DNA of 64,000 nt from Armatimonadota bacterium (lineage in GTDB: Bacteria > Armatimonadota > Zipacnadia > JAUWAU01). Position 1 is the stretch's first letter; the number at the start of each line of letters is the position of its first letter. The translations under genes were made by a program, and so were the position numbers. Location of the stretch: positions 1 to 64,000 of the forward strand of contig JAUWAU010000001.1 in NCBI GenBank assembly GCA_030601885.1, in the 5' to 3' direction. Below the pieces are notes generated by a model that saw only the letters and a program-made list of their open reading frames with translations, was not told the DNA's origin and ran no database searches. Shown piece after piece: positions 37,336 through 46,078 of the stretch.

Positions 37336-39273
37336 TCAGCCGTCCGCCGCCGGTTCGCAGCGGATGTAGTTCAGCAGGCCGCCGGCGAGAACGATCTCCT
37401 TTTGCCGGTCCGTGAGTCCGTGCTCGGCCGCCAGTTCCTTGCCCTGGGTAACGTTCACTACTCCAACTTGGGCTTTGGCCTCTATGTCCTGCCTAACATC
37501 CGGCAGTTCCAGCCTATCGCCCTGCTGCACGCTGTCGTAGTCGGCGTCGCTGGCAAAGGTGAGGGGCAGGATGCCGAAGTTGACCAGATTGGCCCGGTGG
37601 ATTCGGGCGAAGGACTTGGCGATGACCGCTTTCACCCCCAGGTACATCGGGGCGAGCGCGGCGTGCTCTCGGCTGGAGCCCTGGCCGTAGTTGCCGCCGC
37701 CGACCACGAAGCTCATGCCCGCCTCCTTGGCCCGCTCGAAGAAGCTTGCATCAACCCGCGAGAACGTGTACTCCGAGATCGCCGGGATGTTGGAGCGCAG
37801 GGGCAGGATCTTGCTGCCGGCTGGCAGGATGTCGTCGGTGGTCACGTTATCCCCGAGCTTGAGCAGCAGCTCCCCGGACATGCTCTCCGGCATCGGTTGA
37901 TTCAGCGGCAGCGGCTTGATGTTGGGTCCACGGCGGATTTCCACCATCTCCGGCTCGTCGCTCGGGGGCACGATCATGCCGTCGTCCACGACGAACTCCA
38001 CCGGCATCCGTACCTGTATCGGGTCGCCGAGAGTGCGGGGATCGGTTATCTCGCCGCGCAGCGCCGTGGCGGCGCACACTTCAGGGCTGGCAAGGTACGC
38101 CTGGTCGTCCTTGGTGCCGCTGCGCCCCGGGAAGTTGCGATTGAAGCTCCGCACGGAGACGCCCCCGGTGGGCGGAGCCTGTCCCATGCCGATGCACGGG
38201 CCGCAGGCAGACTCGAGTATACGGGCGCCCGCGCGCACCAGGTCCGCCAGCGCGCCCTGGCGGGCGATATTCTCGAACACCTGCCGCGATCCGGGGCTGA
38301 TGGTGAGGCTCACCCCCGGGTGCACCGTCTTGCCCTTCAGCATCTCGGCAACCGTCACGAGGTCCTTGTAGGACGAATTCGTGCAGCTCCCGATGCACAC
38401 CTGAACGACCTTGGTGCCCGCCACCTCCGTCACTTTCGCCACCTTGTCCGGGTTGCTCGGGCAGGCCACCATGGGCTCGAGCTCGCCCATAGCTATCTCC
38501 ACGACCTCGTCGTACTCGGCATCCTCCTCCGCGGTCAGTGCCGCCCACGCATCTTCCCGCTTCTGCAGCCGCAGGAACTCACGCGTCACTTCGTCGCTCG
38601 GGAATAAAGAGCACGTCGCTCCCAGCTCCGCTCCCATGTTCGTGATAGTGGCCCGCTCCGGAACAGACAGCTCGGCCACGCCGGGGCCGTCGTACTCCAT
38701 GACCTTGCCCGTACCGCCCTTCACCGTCAGGCGGCGGAGCAGCTCGAAGATCACGTCCTTTGCCACAACCCAGGGCCCAAGCTTTCCCGTGAGCCGCACG
38801 AGCACTATCTCGGGCATCGTCAGGTAGAACGGCTGCCCGGCCATTGCCACGGCCACATCGAGCCCGCCGGCGCCAATGGCTATCATGCCAAGGCCGCCGG
38901 CCGTGGGCGTGTGGCTGTCGGAGCCAAGAAGCGTCTGCCCTGGGACGCCGAAGCGCTCAAGGTGCACCTGGTGGCAAATGCCGTTGCCCGGGCGCGAGAA
39001 GTGGATGCCGTACCTGGCCGCAATGCTTTGCAGGAAGGCGTGATCGTCGGCGTTCTCGAAGCCCGTCTGCAGCGTGTTGTGATCCACGTAGCTTACCGAC
39101 AGCTTCGTGCGCACGCGGGGCACTTGCATGGCCTCGAACTGCAGGTACGCCATGGTGCCGGTGGCGTCCTGAGTCAGTGTCTGGTCGATGCTGATGGCGA
39201 TCTCCTCACCCGCCACTGTCTCGCCGGACACGAGATGCGACTCGATGATCTTTTGGGCCAAGCTCTTGGCCAT
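37336..39273 (-). CDS. Aconitate hydratase (about 645-aa type)
   Basis: LLGSDSHTPTAGGLGMIAIGAGGLDVA; VCIGSCTNSSYKDL; ACGPCIGMGQAPP; NYGQGSSREHAALAPMYLG. Confidence 0.95.
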   Translation of the reverse strand: MAKSLAQKIIESHLVSGETVAGEEIAISIDQTLTQDATGTMAYLQFEAMQVPRVRTKLSVSYVDHNTLQTGFENADDHAFLQSIAARYGIHFSRPGNGICHQVHLERFGVPGQTLLGSDSHTPTAGGLGMIAIGAGGLDVAVAMAGQPFYLTMPEIVLVRLTGKLGPWVVAKDVIFELLRRLTVKGGTGKVMEYDGPGVAELSVPERATITNMGAELGATCSLFPSDEVTREFLRLQKREDAWAALTAEEDAEYDEVVEIAMGELEPMVACPSNPDKVAKVTEVAGTKVVQVCIGSCTNSSYKDLVTVAEMLKGKTVHPGVSLTISPGSRQVFENIARQGALADLVRAGARILESACGPCIGMGQAPPTGGVSVRSFNRNFPGRSGTKDDQAYLASPEVCAATALRGEITDPRTLGDPIQVRMPVEFVVDDGMIVPPSDEPEMVEIRRGPNIKPLPLNQPMPESMSGELLLKLGDNVTTDDILPAGSKILPLRSNIPAISEYTFSRVDASFFERAKEAGMSFVVGGGNYGQGSSREHAALAPMYLGVKAVIAKSFARIHRANLVNFGILPLTFASDADYDSVQQGDRLELPDVRQDIEAKAQVGVVNVTQGKELAAEHGLTDRQKEIVLAGGLLNYIRCEPAADG

Positions 39274-39565
39274 TGGTGCTACACCTCGGTGGTTAGTTGT
39301 CAGTCGTCAGCAACCGCGGCCAGACCTCGGCCTAGCGCAGCCATCATCGGTTCCTGAGCACTCGTTTGTAGATTAGGTATTCGCAGGCATATGTCCTCTC
39401 TAGGCAGCGCAGTATCTGCGGCTACATTCGTAGGGCAGCAGCGCCCATTGGACCCGGTCCTCACGTATGATACAACCCGACGCGAGAAGGAGATGCCCGG
39501 CCGGCCGACGAACTGAGGGCCGGGTGCCACGGGTCGTAAGCTAGCGGTGCTCTTTCCGGCGGACG

Positions 39566-39588
39566 CACGGCTTGACGAGCAAGCCGTG
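39566..39588. repeat. Intergenic hairpin, family A copy 1
   Basis: CACGGCTTG-ACGAG-CAAGCCGTG. Confidence 0.6.
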
Positions 39589-39668
39589 GCACACGGCATT
39601 GTGGTGGCCGCGCCCACAACTGAGCACTAACCACTGACCACTATTCTCATCATAGGAGGGACATTATC

Positions 39669-41687
39669 ATGGGCATGGTTGATCTCGAGACGGGCAAAGA
39701 GACTTGTCTCGGGGTGGACGAGTTAATCGAAGCCGCGCGCGAGATGCGGGCTTGGGATGTTCTCTCAATCCACTGCGCCGGCTCGGGGCATCCTGGCGGC
39801 ACGCTCTCCATCATGGACGTCTGCGCTGCCCTGTATCTGCGCGTGCTCCGGCACACCCCAAAGGACCCGCACTGGGAGGGGCGGGACCGCGTCTTCTTCT
39901 CCGCCGGGCACAAGGCCCCGGCGCTCTACGTCTCGCTGGCCAAGGCCGGCTATGTGCCACTGGAAGAGACCATGACGCTGCGTCGCTTCGGGGCCGCCTT
40001 GGAGGGTCACCCGCACTGGCTGAAGCTTGGCGGCGTTGAGTTCTCCAGCGGCTCGCTCGGTCAGGGCCTTGGGTTCGCCATCGGTCACGCCGTGGCCGGC
40101 ATGCGCGACCCCGACGCCGACTGGCGCGTGTACTGTATCACCGGGGACGGTGAGCACGACGAGGGCAGCATCTGGGAAGCCGTCATGAGCGCGCCGCACT
40201 ATGGTGTGGACAACCTGGTCAACATCATCGACAAGAACGGCCTCCAGATCGACGGCTGGACCAAGGACGTCATGAACATCGATCCGCTGCCCGAGAAGTA
40301 CCGCGCCTTCAACTGGCACGTTATCGAGATCGACGGCCACGACATGCAGCAGATCCTGAACGCCTTCGAGGAGGCCGAGACGGTCAAGGGGAAGCCCACC
40401 GCGATCATCGCCCACACCATCAAGGGCAAGGGCGTCTCGTTCATGGAGAACGTGGCCGGCTGGCACGGCGTCGCCACGACCGAGCGGGAGGAGCTGGATC
40501 AGGCCCTCGCCGACATCGGCGCGCCCGGCTTCACCAAAGAGCGCGTGGACGAGCTGCTCGGCATCGGCGAGGAGTTCGGCGAGAAGGCAACCGCCGAGAT
40601 CAAGGCGAGCGTGCCGAAGTTCAAGCGCGACTACTGGTGGAACTCGGGCGACACGATGCAGGTGGACATGGACGCCACCCGCAACGGCTTTGGCCGGGCG
40701 ATGGAGAACGCCGGCGAGGACCCCCGTGTGGTGCCGATCCATGCCGATATCTCCGGCTCCATCCGCATCACCCAGTTCGAGGAGGAGCACCCGGAGCGCG
40801 AGCCGCGGTTCATAAGCTGCGGGATCGCCGAGCAGAACATGATGTCCGTCGCCGGGGGCCTGTCCCGCGCCGGCCTCATCCCGGTCACCGGCACCTATGG
40901 CGTCTTTGCCACCGGCCGCTGCTGGGACCAGATCCGCACCACGATATGCTACGGGGAGCTGAACGTGAAGATCGCCGTCGCCCACGGAGGTATCTCCGTC
41001 GGCGCCGACGGGGCCACGCACCAGTCGCTCGAAGAGATCTCCCTGATGAGCATCCTGCCCAACATGCACGTGAGCGTGCCATGTGATGCCGTCGAGTCCC
41101 AGCGCGCGTCGGAATACAGCATCCTCGAGCTCGAAGGGCCGGCCTGTGTGCGCTTCGCCCGCGAGGCCACGCCCGTGGTGACCACCTTCGATACGCCCTT
41201 CGTGCACGGCACGGCCAACGTGATCCGGTACCGGGGCGAGCAGTCGCGTTTCGTGGACGCCTTCGAGCAGAAGCTCTCCACGGACTACGAGTCCGAGGGC
41301 GAGGACCTCAGCATTGTCGCGTGTGGGCCGATGGTGCCGGAGGCGATGCGGGCGGCGTGGATCCTCAAGGAGGACGAGGGCCTCGAGACGCGCGTGCTGA
41401 ACGTGCACACCATCAAGCCGCTCGACAGGAAGGCGCTCGTGGCGGCGGCCGCGGACACCGGAGTGATCGTGACGGCCGAGGAGCACCAGGTGGGCGGCTT
41501 CGGCAACATCATCGCCGGCGCCATTGCGGAGGAGAAGCCGTACGACGCCCCGCTGGCGATGGGCATGATCGGTGTGCAGGACAAGTTCGGCCAGTCCGGC
41601 GAGCCGTGGGAGCTCATGCAGGCCTTCGGCCTCACCGCCGAGCACATTGCGGAGAAAGCCCTCGAGCTCCTCAAGCAGAAGAAGTAG
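39669..41687 (+). CDS. tkt: Transketolase
   Basis: GSGHPGGTLSIMDVCAALY; GSLGQGLGFAIGHAVAG; DGEHDEGSIWEAVM; C-terminal half with GIAEQNMMSVAGGLSRAG and VTAEEHQVGGFGNIIA. Confidence 0.96.
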   Translation: MGMVDLETGKETCLGVDELIEAAREMRAWDVLSIHCAGSGHPGGTLSIMDVCAALYLRVLRHTPKDPHWEGRDRVFFSAGHKAPALYVSLAKAGYVPLEETMTLRRFGAALEGHPHWLKLGGVEFSSGSLGQGLGFAIGHAVAGMRDPDADWRVYCITGDGEHDEGSIWEAVMSAPHYGVDNLVNIIDKNGLQIDGWTKDVMNIDPLPEKYRAFNWHVIEIDGHDMQQILNAFEEAETVKGKPTAIIAHTIKGKGVSFMENVAGWHGVATTEREELDQALADIGAPGFTKERVDELLGIGEEFGEKATAEIKASVPKFKRDYWWNSGDTMQVDMDATRNGFGRAMENAGEDPRVVPIHADISGSIRITQFEEEHPEREPRFISCGIAEQNMMSVAGGLSRAGLIPVTGTYGVFATGRCWDQIRTTICYGELNVKIAVAHGGISVGADGATHQSLEEISLMSILPNMHVSVPCDAVESQRASEYSILELEGPACVRFAREATPVVTTFDTPFVHGTANVIRYRGEQSRFVDAFEQKLSTDYESEGEDLSIVACGPMVPEAMRAAWILKEDEGLETRVLNVHTIKPLDRKALVAAAADTGVIVTAEEHQVGGFGNIIAGAIAEEKPYDAPLAMGMIGVQDKFGQSGEPWELMQAFGLTAEHIAEKALELLKQKK

Positions 41688-41829
41688 CGGCCAGCTTCCA
41701 GCAACCAGCCGTCAACACCGCGGCCCGGGCACTCTACCCGGGCCGCGCTCCGTTTTGCCGGGCGAGCGGACCGTAGGTCCGCACTGCGTGTCCCGCCCGC
41801 CTTTGCCTTTTCTAACCACTGACCACTGG

Positions 41830-43164
41830 TCACTGACCACCGGGGCCCCGCGCTGCGTCGTAAATCCGCCGGTTGACCTCGGTCATCCGCTCGATGAGGG
41901 CCTCCCACGGCTCGTCGTTGACGTTGACGAGGCCGTAGTTGCTGTTCTCGCCGTCGAAACGCCCCTCGGCCGGCTCATCGCAGTACTCGAACCAGTGATA
42001 GCCCACCACGAAGGGGAGCTGCATGATCCCGGTGACGTATCTTTCGAAGCGATCAGCTCGCTCTGCCTGCGTGGCCACCGGCCGGCCGGCTCCCTTGGTA
42101 TTGGGCAGGCCGGAGTCCATGGCCTTGAAGGAGAACTCAGTGACCATGAGCGGGACGCGGACCGCCTCGTGAACGCCCTGCAGAAGCCGCACGGGAGCAT
42201 CAGGTGAGTAGTTGTTGACCGACACGATATTGGCGTGCCCCTTGATCGCCTCCAGCACCGGCGGCGGCGACCGGCCGGCGAACCGGCAGCCCAGGATCAG
42301 GTGATTCGGGTCGTGCTTTCGTATCGCCGCTTCGCAGATCGCAAAGTAGCGCTCCGCTGCCAATCGCTGGAAGGCCGTGCAATCCCGCAGCCTCGCCTCG
42401 GCGTCCCCCTGCCCCGGCTCCACGACAAGGGGCTCCGCCAGATGCGCGAATGAGCCCAGGCTCGTGCCCCAGGCTGCGTTGAAGCCGGCAATGTCAGTGT
42501 GCTGCCTCGTGAAGAACTCGATGAGCTGCGGCTTGGCCGGATCGTTGGCCGGCAGCGCGAGGAAGTCTTCCACCAAGTGCTTCTTGCTGCGCCAGTCCGG
42601 TCCCCAGCGCAGTTCGTTATCGGAGAAGTACCCGACGAGGTAAGGATCAGACGCCCGCGGCTCGCACGCCCTCTTTGCCACCTCGTCCGCGATCCGTTCG
42701 AACTCCGGCGAGAACACGTTCGGAAAGGTCCCATGGAGCCAGGAGCCACCCGCCCGCTGCCCGATGTTGAGATTCACGGTGTAGGCCATGCCCTTGTCCC
42801 ACGTCTGCGGATTGCTCCAGGCGCCGATTGTGTTGAACCCCCAGCCCTTCAGCCTGCCGATGGTAGCCCTTGCCCACGTCTGAATGTCGCCGTACCTCTT
42901 CCGGCACGTCTCGTTGTACGGCATGCGGCCTGTGGCAGGCACCTTATCGCCCCAGAAGCTGACGTTGCACACTCCCACCGAAACGAAGGCATGCCCGTCC
43001 GGGTCGATTATCCACCACCGCTCGCCAAGGCGCTCGACATGGAAAAACCCGGTGGCGCGAGCCGAGATGCCGATCCAGCCGCCATACTTGTCCAATTCGC
43101 CGGGCGCCTGCAGGATAGAGGCCGTGCCGACGGCCATCACCGGCGCTACCAACCAGGCTATCAT
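41830..43164 (-). CDS. Agarase-like glycoside hydrolase (GH50-type TIM barrel)
   Basis: WWIIDPDGHAFVSVGV; GWGFNTIGAWSNP; YLVGYFSDNELRWG; MVTEFSFKAMDSG; GYHWFEYCDEPAEGR. Confidence 0.78.
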   Translation of the reverse strand: MIAWLVAPVMAVGTASILQAPGELDKYGGWIGISARATGFFHVERLGERWWIIDPDGHAFVSVGVCNVSFWGDKVPATGRMPYNETCRKRYGDIQTWARATIGRLKGWGFNTIGAWSNPQTWDKGMAYTVNLNIGQRAGGSWLHGTFPNVFSPEFERIADEVAKRACEPRASDPYLVGYFSDNELRWGPDWRSKKHLVEDFLALPANDPAKPQLIEFFTRQHTDIAGFNAAWGTSLGSFAHLAEPLVVEPGQGDAEARLRDCTAFQRLAAERYFAICEAAIRKHDPNHLILGCRFAGRSPPPVLEAIKGHANIVSVNNYSPDAPVRLLQGVHEAVRVPLMVTEFSFKAMDSGLPNTKGAGRPVATQAERADRFERYVTGIMQLPFVVGYHWFEYCDEPAEGRFDGENSNYGLVNVNDEPWEALIERMTEVNRRIYDAARGPGGQ

Positions 43165-43380
43165 GCCCTCACCTCCGGCGTTCGCCTTTCCGCCCTTAAG
43201 TTGCGAAGCCGTCGGCTGTTGTCCTCCTCAGAAAACAGAGGCAGTCTATATTCTTGCGCGGCGCACGGGATGGTGATACATTGTCGCCATGCCGCCACGG
43301 GGACGCATCGTAAGGCCGGAGACTGGGAAACCGGCGATCGCCGAGCCAGCAATCGGCAGAGCCCAGCATAAGGGGAAACA

Positions 43381-44817
43381 ATGAACCGACGGAGTTTCAT
43401 CAGCATGACCGGAAGCGGGGTAGCGGCTCTCGGGATCAGCCGCGCTTCGTCTGCGCGAGGCGCGGGCCGCCCAAATCTACTGATCATTCACACCGATGAG
43501 CACAACTTCCGCACGCTCGGGTGCTATGGTGGGCAGGTGGTCAGGACGCCGAATATCGACTTCCTGGCCGCGCAAGGGGCGATGTGCACCAGTTTCTACG
43601 CGACCACACCGGTGTGCTCGCCTTCGCGCGCGGCGTTTGTTTCCGGACGCTACCCACAGAATACCCCGGTGGTGACCAATAACATCCCGCTCAACGACGA
43701 CATCGTCACCTTCGCCGAGATCCTCCGGCGACAGGGATACGCCACTGGGTACGCGGGGAAATGGCACCTGGACGGCACGGGCAAGCCGCAGTGGGCGCCG
43801 GAACGGAAGTTCGGCTTCGAGGACAACCGCTACATGTTCAACCGCGGCCACTGGAAGCAAATGCAAGACACGCCCGCAGGCCCCAGGGTGGCAGCGCGTA
43901 ACCCCAAGGACGAGCCAACGTACAACGTCGAGGGCGCAGACGAGAACTCCTTCACCACGGACTGGCTCGCGCGCAAGACGATCGACTTCATCAACGCGCA
44001 CAAGGACGAGCCCTTCTGTTACATGCTCAGCATCCCCGATCCCCATGGCCCGAACACCGTTCGTCCTCCCTACGACACCATGTTCACGGCAGAGCAGGCC
44101 CGCGTCCCCTCGACCTTCTACAAGAGCGACGAACAGACCCCTCGATGGGCGCCGCCAGAGAAGGGCTTGACCGAGAAGCGCTTAAGGGAGCTCATGACCG
44201 GGTACTACGGGATGGTGAAGTGCATCGACGACAACGTGGGGAGAATCCTCGAGGCGCTCAGAGACAGCGGCATCCTGGACCGCACCGTCGTCGTTTTCAC
44301 GGCCGATCACGGAGACCTGTGCGGCGAACATAAGAGACTGAACAAAGGCGTGCCGTACGAGGGCTCGGCGAAAATCCCGTTCATCACATATTACCCGGAG
44401 AAGATAAGCCCCGGCACGGTGGTCAACCAGGCGTTGACGTGCGTGGACTTCCTGCCGACGGTCTTAAGCGTGATGGGCGTCCATACACTGGGCGTTGAGG
44501 AGGGACGCGACGCCTCGGCGCTCTTCGTGGGAAAGACGCCGGCGGACTGGAAGGACATCGCCTTCATGCGCGGTGGCCGAAACTGGGTCTGCGCCTTGAC
44601 CGACGACTACAAGATCGTCTACCCGAGGGAAGGCGTCCCGTGGCTCTTCGATCTGAAGAAGGACCCGGATGAGCTGACGAACTTCTACGGGGATCCGCAA
44701 CGCCGCGCCGTGGTGAAACACGTGACGGCCGAGCTGCTGGCCTACTGCAAGAAGTACAACGACCCCCACGCGGAGGACCCGAAGATCGGGCCGGAGATGG
44801 CAGCGGCGGTGAAGTAG
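43381..44817 (+). CDS. Sulfatase (canonical C-x-P-S-R)
   Basis: NLLIIHTDEHNFRTLGCYGGQVVRTPNIDFLAAQG; TPVCSPSRAAFVSGR; GKWHLDG; FTADHGDLCGEH. Confidence 0.94.
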   Translation: MNRRSFISMTGSGVAALGISRASSARGAGRPNLLIIHTDEHNFRTLGCYGGQVVRTPNIDFLAAQGAMCTSFYATTPVCSPSRAAFVSGRYPQNTPVVTNNIPLNDDIVTFAEILRRQGYATGYAGKWHLDGTGKPQWAPERKFGFEDNRYMFNRGHWKQMQDTPAGPRVAARNPKDEPTYNVEGADENSFTTDWLARKTIDFINAHKDEPFCYMLSIPDPHGPNTVRPPYDTMFTAEQARVPSTFYKSDEQTPRWAPPEKGLTEKRLRELMTGYYGMVKCIDDNVGRILEALRDSGILDRTVVVFTADHGDLCGEHKRLNKGVPYEGSAKIPFITYYPEKISPGTVVNQALTCVDFLPTVLSVMGVHTLGVEEGRDASALFVGKTPADWKDIAFMRGGRNWVCALTDDYKIVYPREGVPWLFDLKKDPDELTNFYGDPQRRAVVKHVTAELLAYCKKYNDPHAEDPKIGPEMAAAVK

Positions 44818-44860
44818 AGGAGTGGGTGGGTGTTGCTCGCCTCGGCGGGCGGTCTGGTCT

Positions 44861-45943
44861 CTACTCAGTGACCACTTCCTTCCGACTCGGCAGCCCCCCC
44901 ACCGCCTCCGGCGCCAGCATCGCCAACGTCGCACACTGGACGGCGCAGGCGCCGGCGTGGTAGTACGCGGCCGCGTCGTCAGGAGTCATGATGCCGGAGC
45001 AGCCGAGGAACTCGAGGTCGAGTCCTTCCTGTTCGCGGATGGCGGCGGCGCGACGGAGGTTCTCAAGCGAAGAATCTCGGACGCCCCATCCCCCAACGCC
45101 CGAGACGAGGCGGAAGTCCTCGGGGTAGGCGCATGTCCCGTCGCGCGCCACCTGCGTCTTCGCGATCCCGTTCGTCAGCGTCAACCCATCCACGTGCGGC
45201 GCCACCGCGCACATCACGGCCCGCAGCGTCTCCGCCTCCTCGTAGTAGCCCATCTTCAGCAGCAGCGGCAGATCCGGGACAGCCGCCCGGATGCGCTCGG
45301 CGATGAGCCGGGTAAGCTCGGGGTCGGTGTAGGCGTACGACTCCGCCGACTTCACGTTCGGGCACGAGAGATTGCACTCGACGACCTGTGCCCCGGCCTC
45401 TTTCGCGAGCCGGCAGCACAGGGCATAGTCCTCCGCTACATCCTCCTCAGTCCAGCCCTCCTCCGGCGTCGCCGTGACCCCCACGATGAGCACCTGCCCC
45501 TCATCGAGCGCCTCCCGCGCTGCCTGCACATCCGGCTGCCACTCGTCCGGAGCGCGCGACGGCATGCCGAAGGTGATCCCCCACGTTGCCCGCCGCGGAT
45601 CGGCCGGCGTCCCCTGCAGCGCCACGACCTGCTCCGAGCTCGGCGCGCCAGCGAGCTGCTCGTCCACGTCGAGGAACAGGAGGTTCGGCAGATCATAGCA
45701 GCCGCGCTCGCGCGACCGGACGCTCTTGTAGGTCAGGATGTCCCACCCAAGCCGCGCGTAGTGCCGCACCCACTTCGAATTCAGCAGCGGCCCCGACGGC
45801 ACGCCGACGGTCGAGTTCACGGGGCACCCGAAGAACTGCTCGTTCCGCACCGGCGCGAGGCGCTCGGGCGGCGCGTCGTGTATCGGCCCGTGCTCGTAGT
45901 GCCATTCGTAGGTTTTCGTGACGTCGTAGGTGGGGCGGCTCAT
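44861..45943 (-). CDS. Dihydroorotate dehydrogenase-like flavoprotein
   Basis: VPSGPLLNSKWVRHYARLGWDILTYKSVRS; VVECNLSCPNV; LLLKMGYY; LTLTNGIA; FLGCSGIMTPDDAAAYYHAGACAVQCATL. Confidence 0.85.
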   Translation of the reverse strand: MSRPTYDVTKTYEWHYEHGPIHDAPPERLAPVRNEQFFGCPVNSTVGVPSGPLLNSKWVRHYARLGWDILTYKSVRSRERGCYDLPNLLFLDVDEQLAGAPSSEQVVALQGTPADPRRATWGITFGMPSRAPDEWQPDVQAAREALDEGQVLIVGVTATPEEGWTEEDVAEDYALCCRLAKEAGAQVVECNLSCPNVKSAESYAYTDPELTRLIAERIRAAVPDLPLLLKMGYYEEAETLRAVMCAVAPHVDGLTLTNGIAKTQVARDGTCAYPEDFRLVSGVGGWGVRDSSLENLRRAAAIREQEGLDLEFLGCSGIMTPDDAAAYYHAGACAVQCATLAMLAPEAVGGLPSRKEVVTE

Positions 45944-46078
45944 GGGACTTCAGTGGTCGGCTCGGGGGCCGCAGGATCAATGGTTGATGGTTGATCGTTG
46001 ATGGTTAATGGACGGCAGGCCTCCACACAGTTAGCGCTGGCTCTTCTCCGCATCAACCATCCGCGCGGTGGCACGTGC

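Noticed and set aside
37288-38607. 439-aa plus-strand ORF
   Set aside because: Antisense shadow of aconitase.
39765-41645. 626-aa reverse-strand ORF
   Set aside because: Antisense shadow of transketolase; His/Leu/Val/Gly-rich with no motifs.
44848-44875. CTCAGTGACCACTTCC heptad-like match
   Set aside because: Falls at the coding 3' end of the DHOD-like gene (VVTE*); too short to separate from coding sequence.
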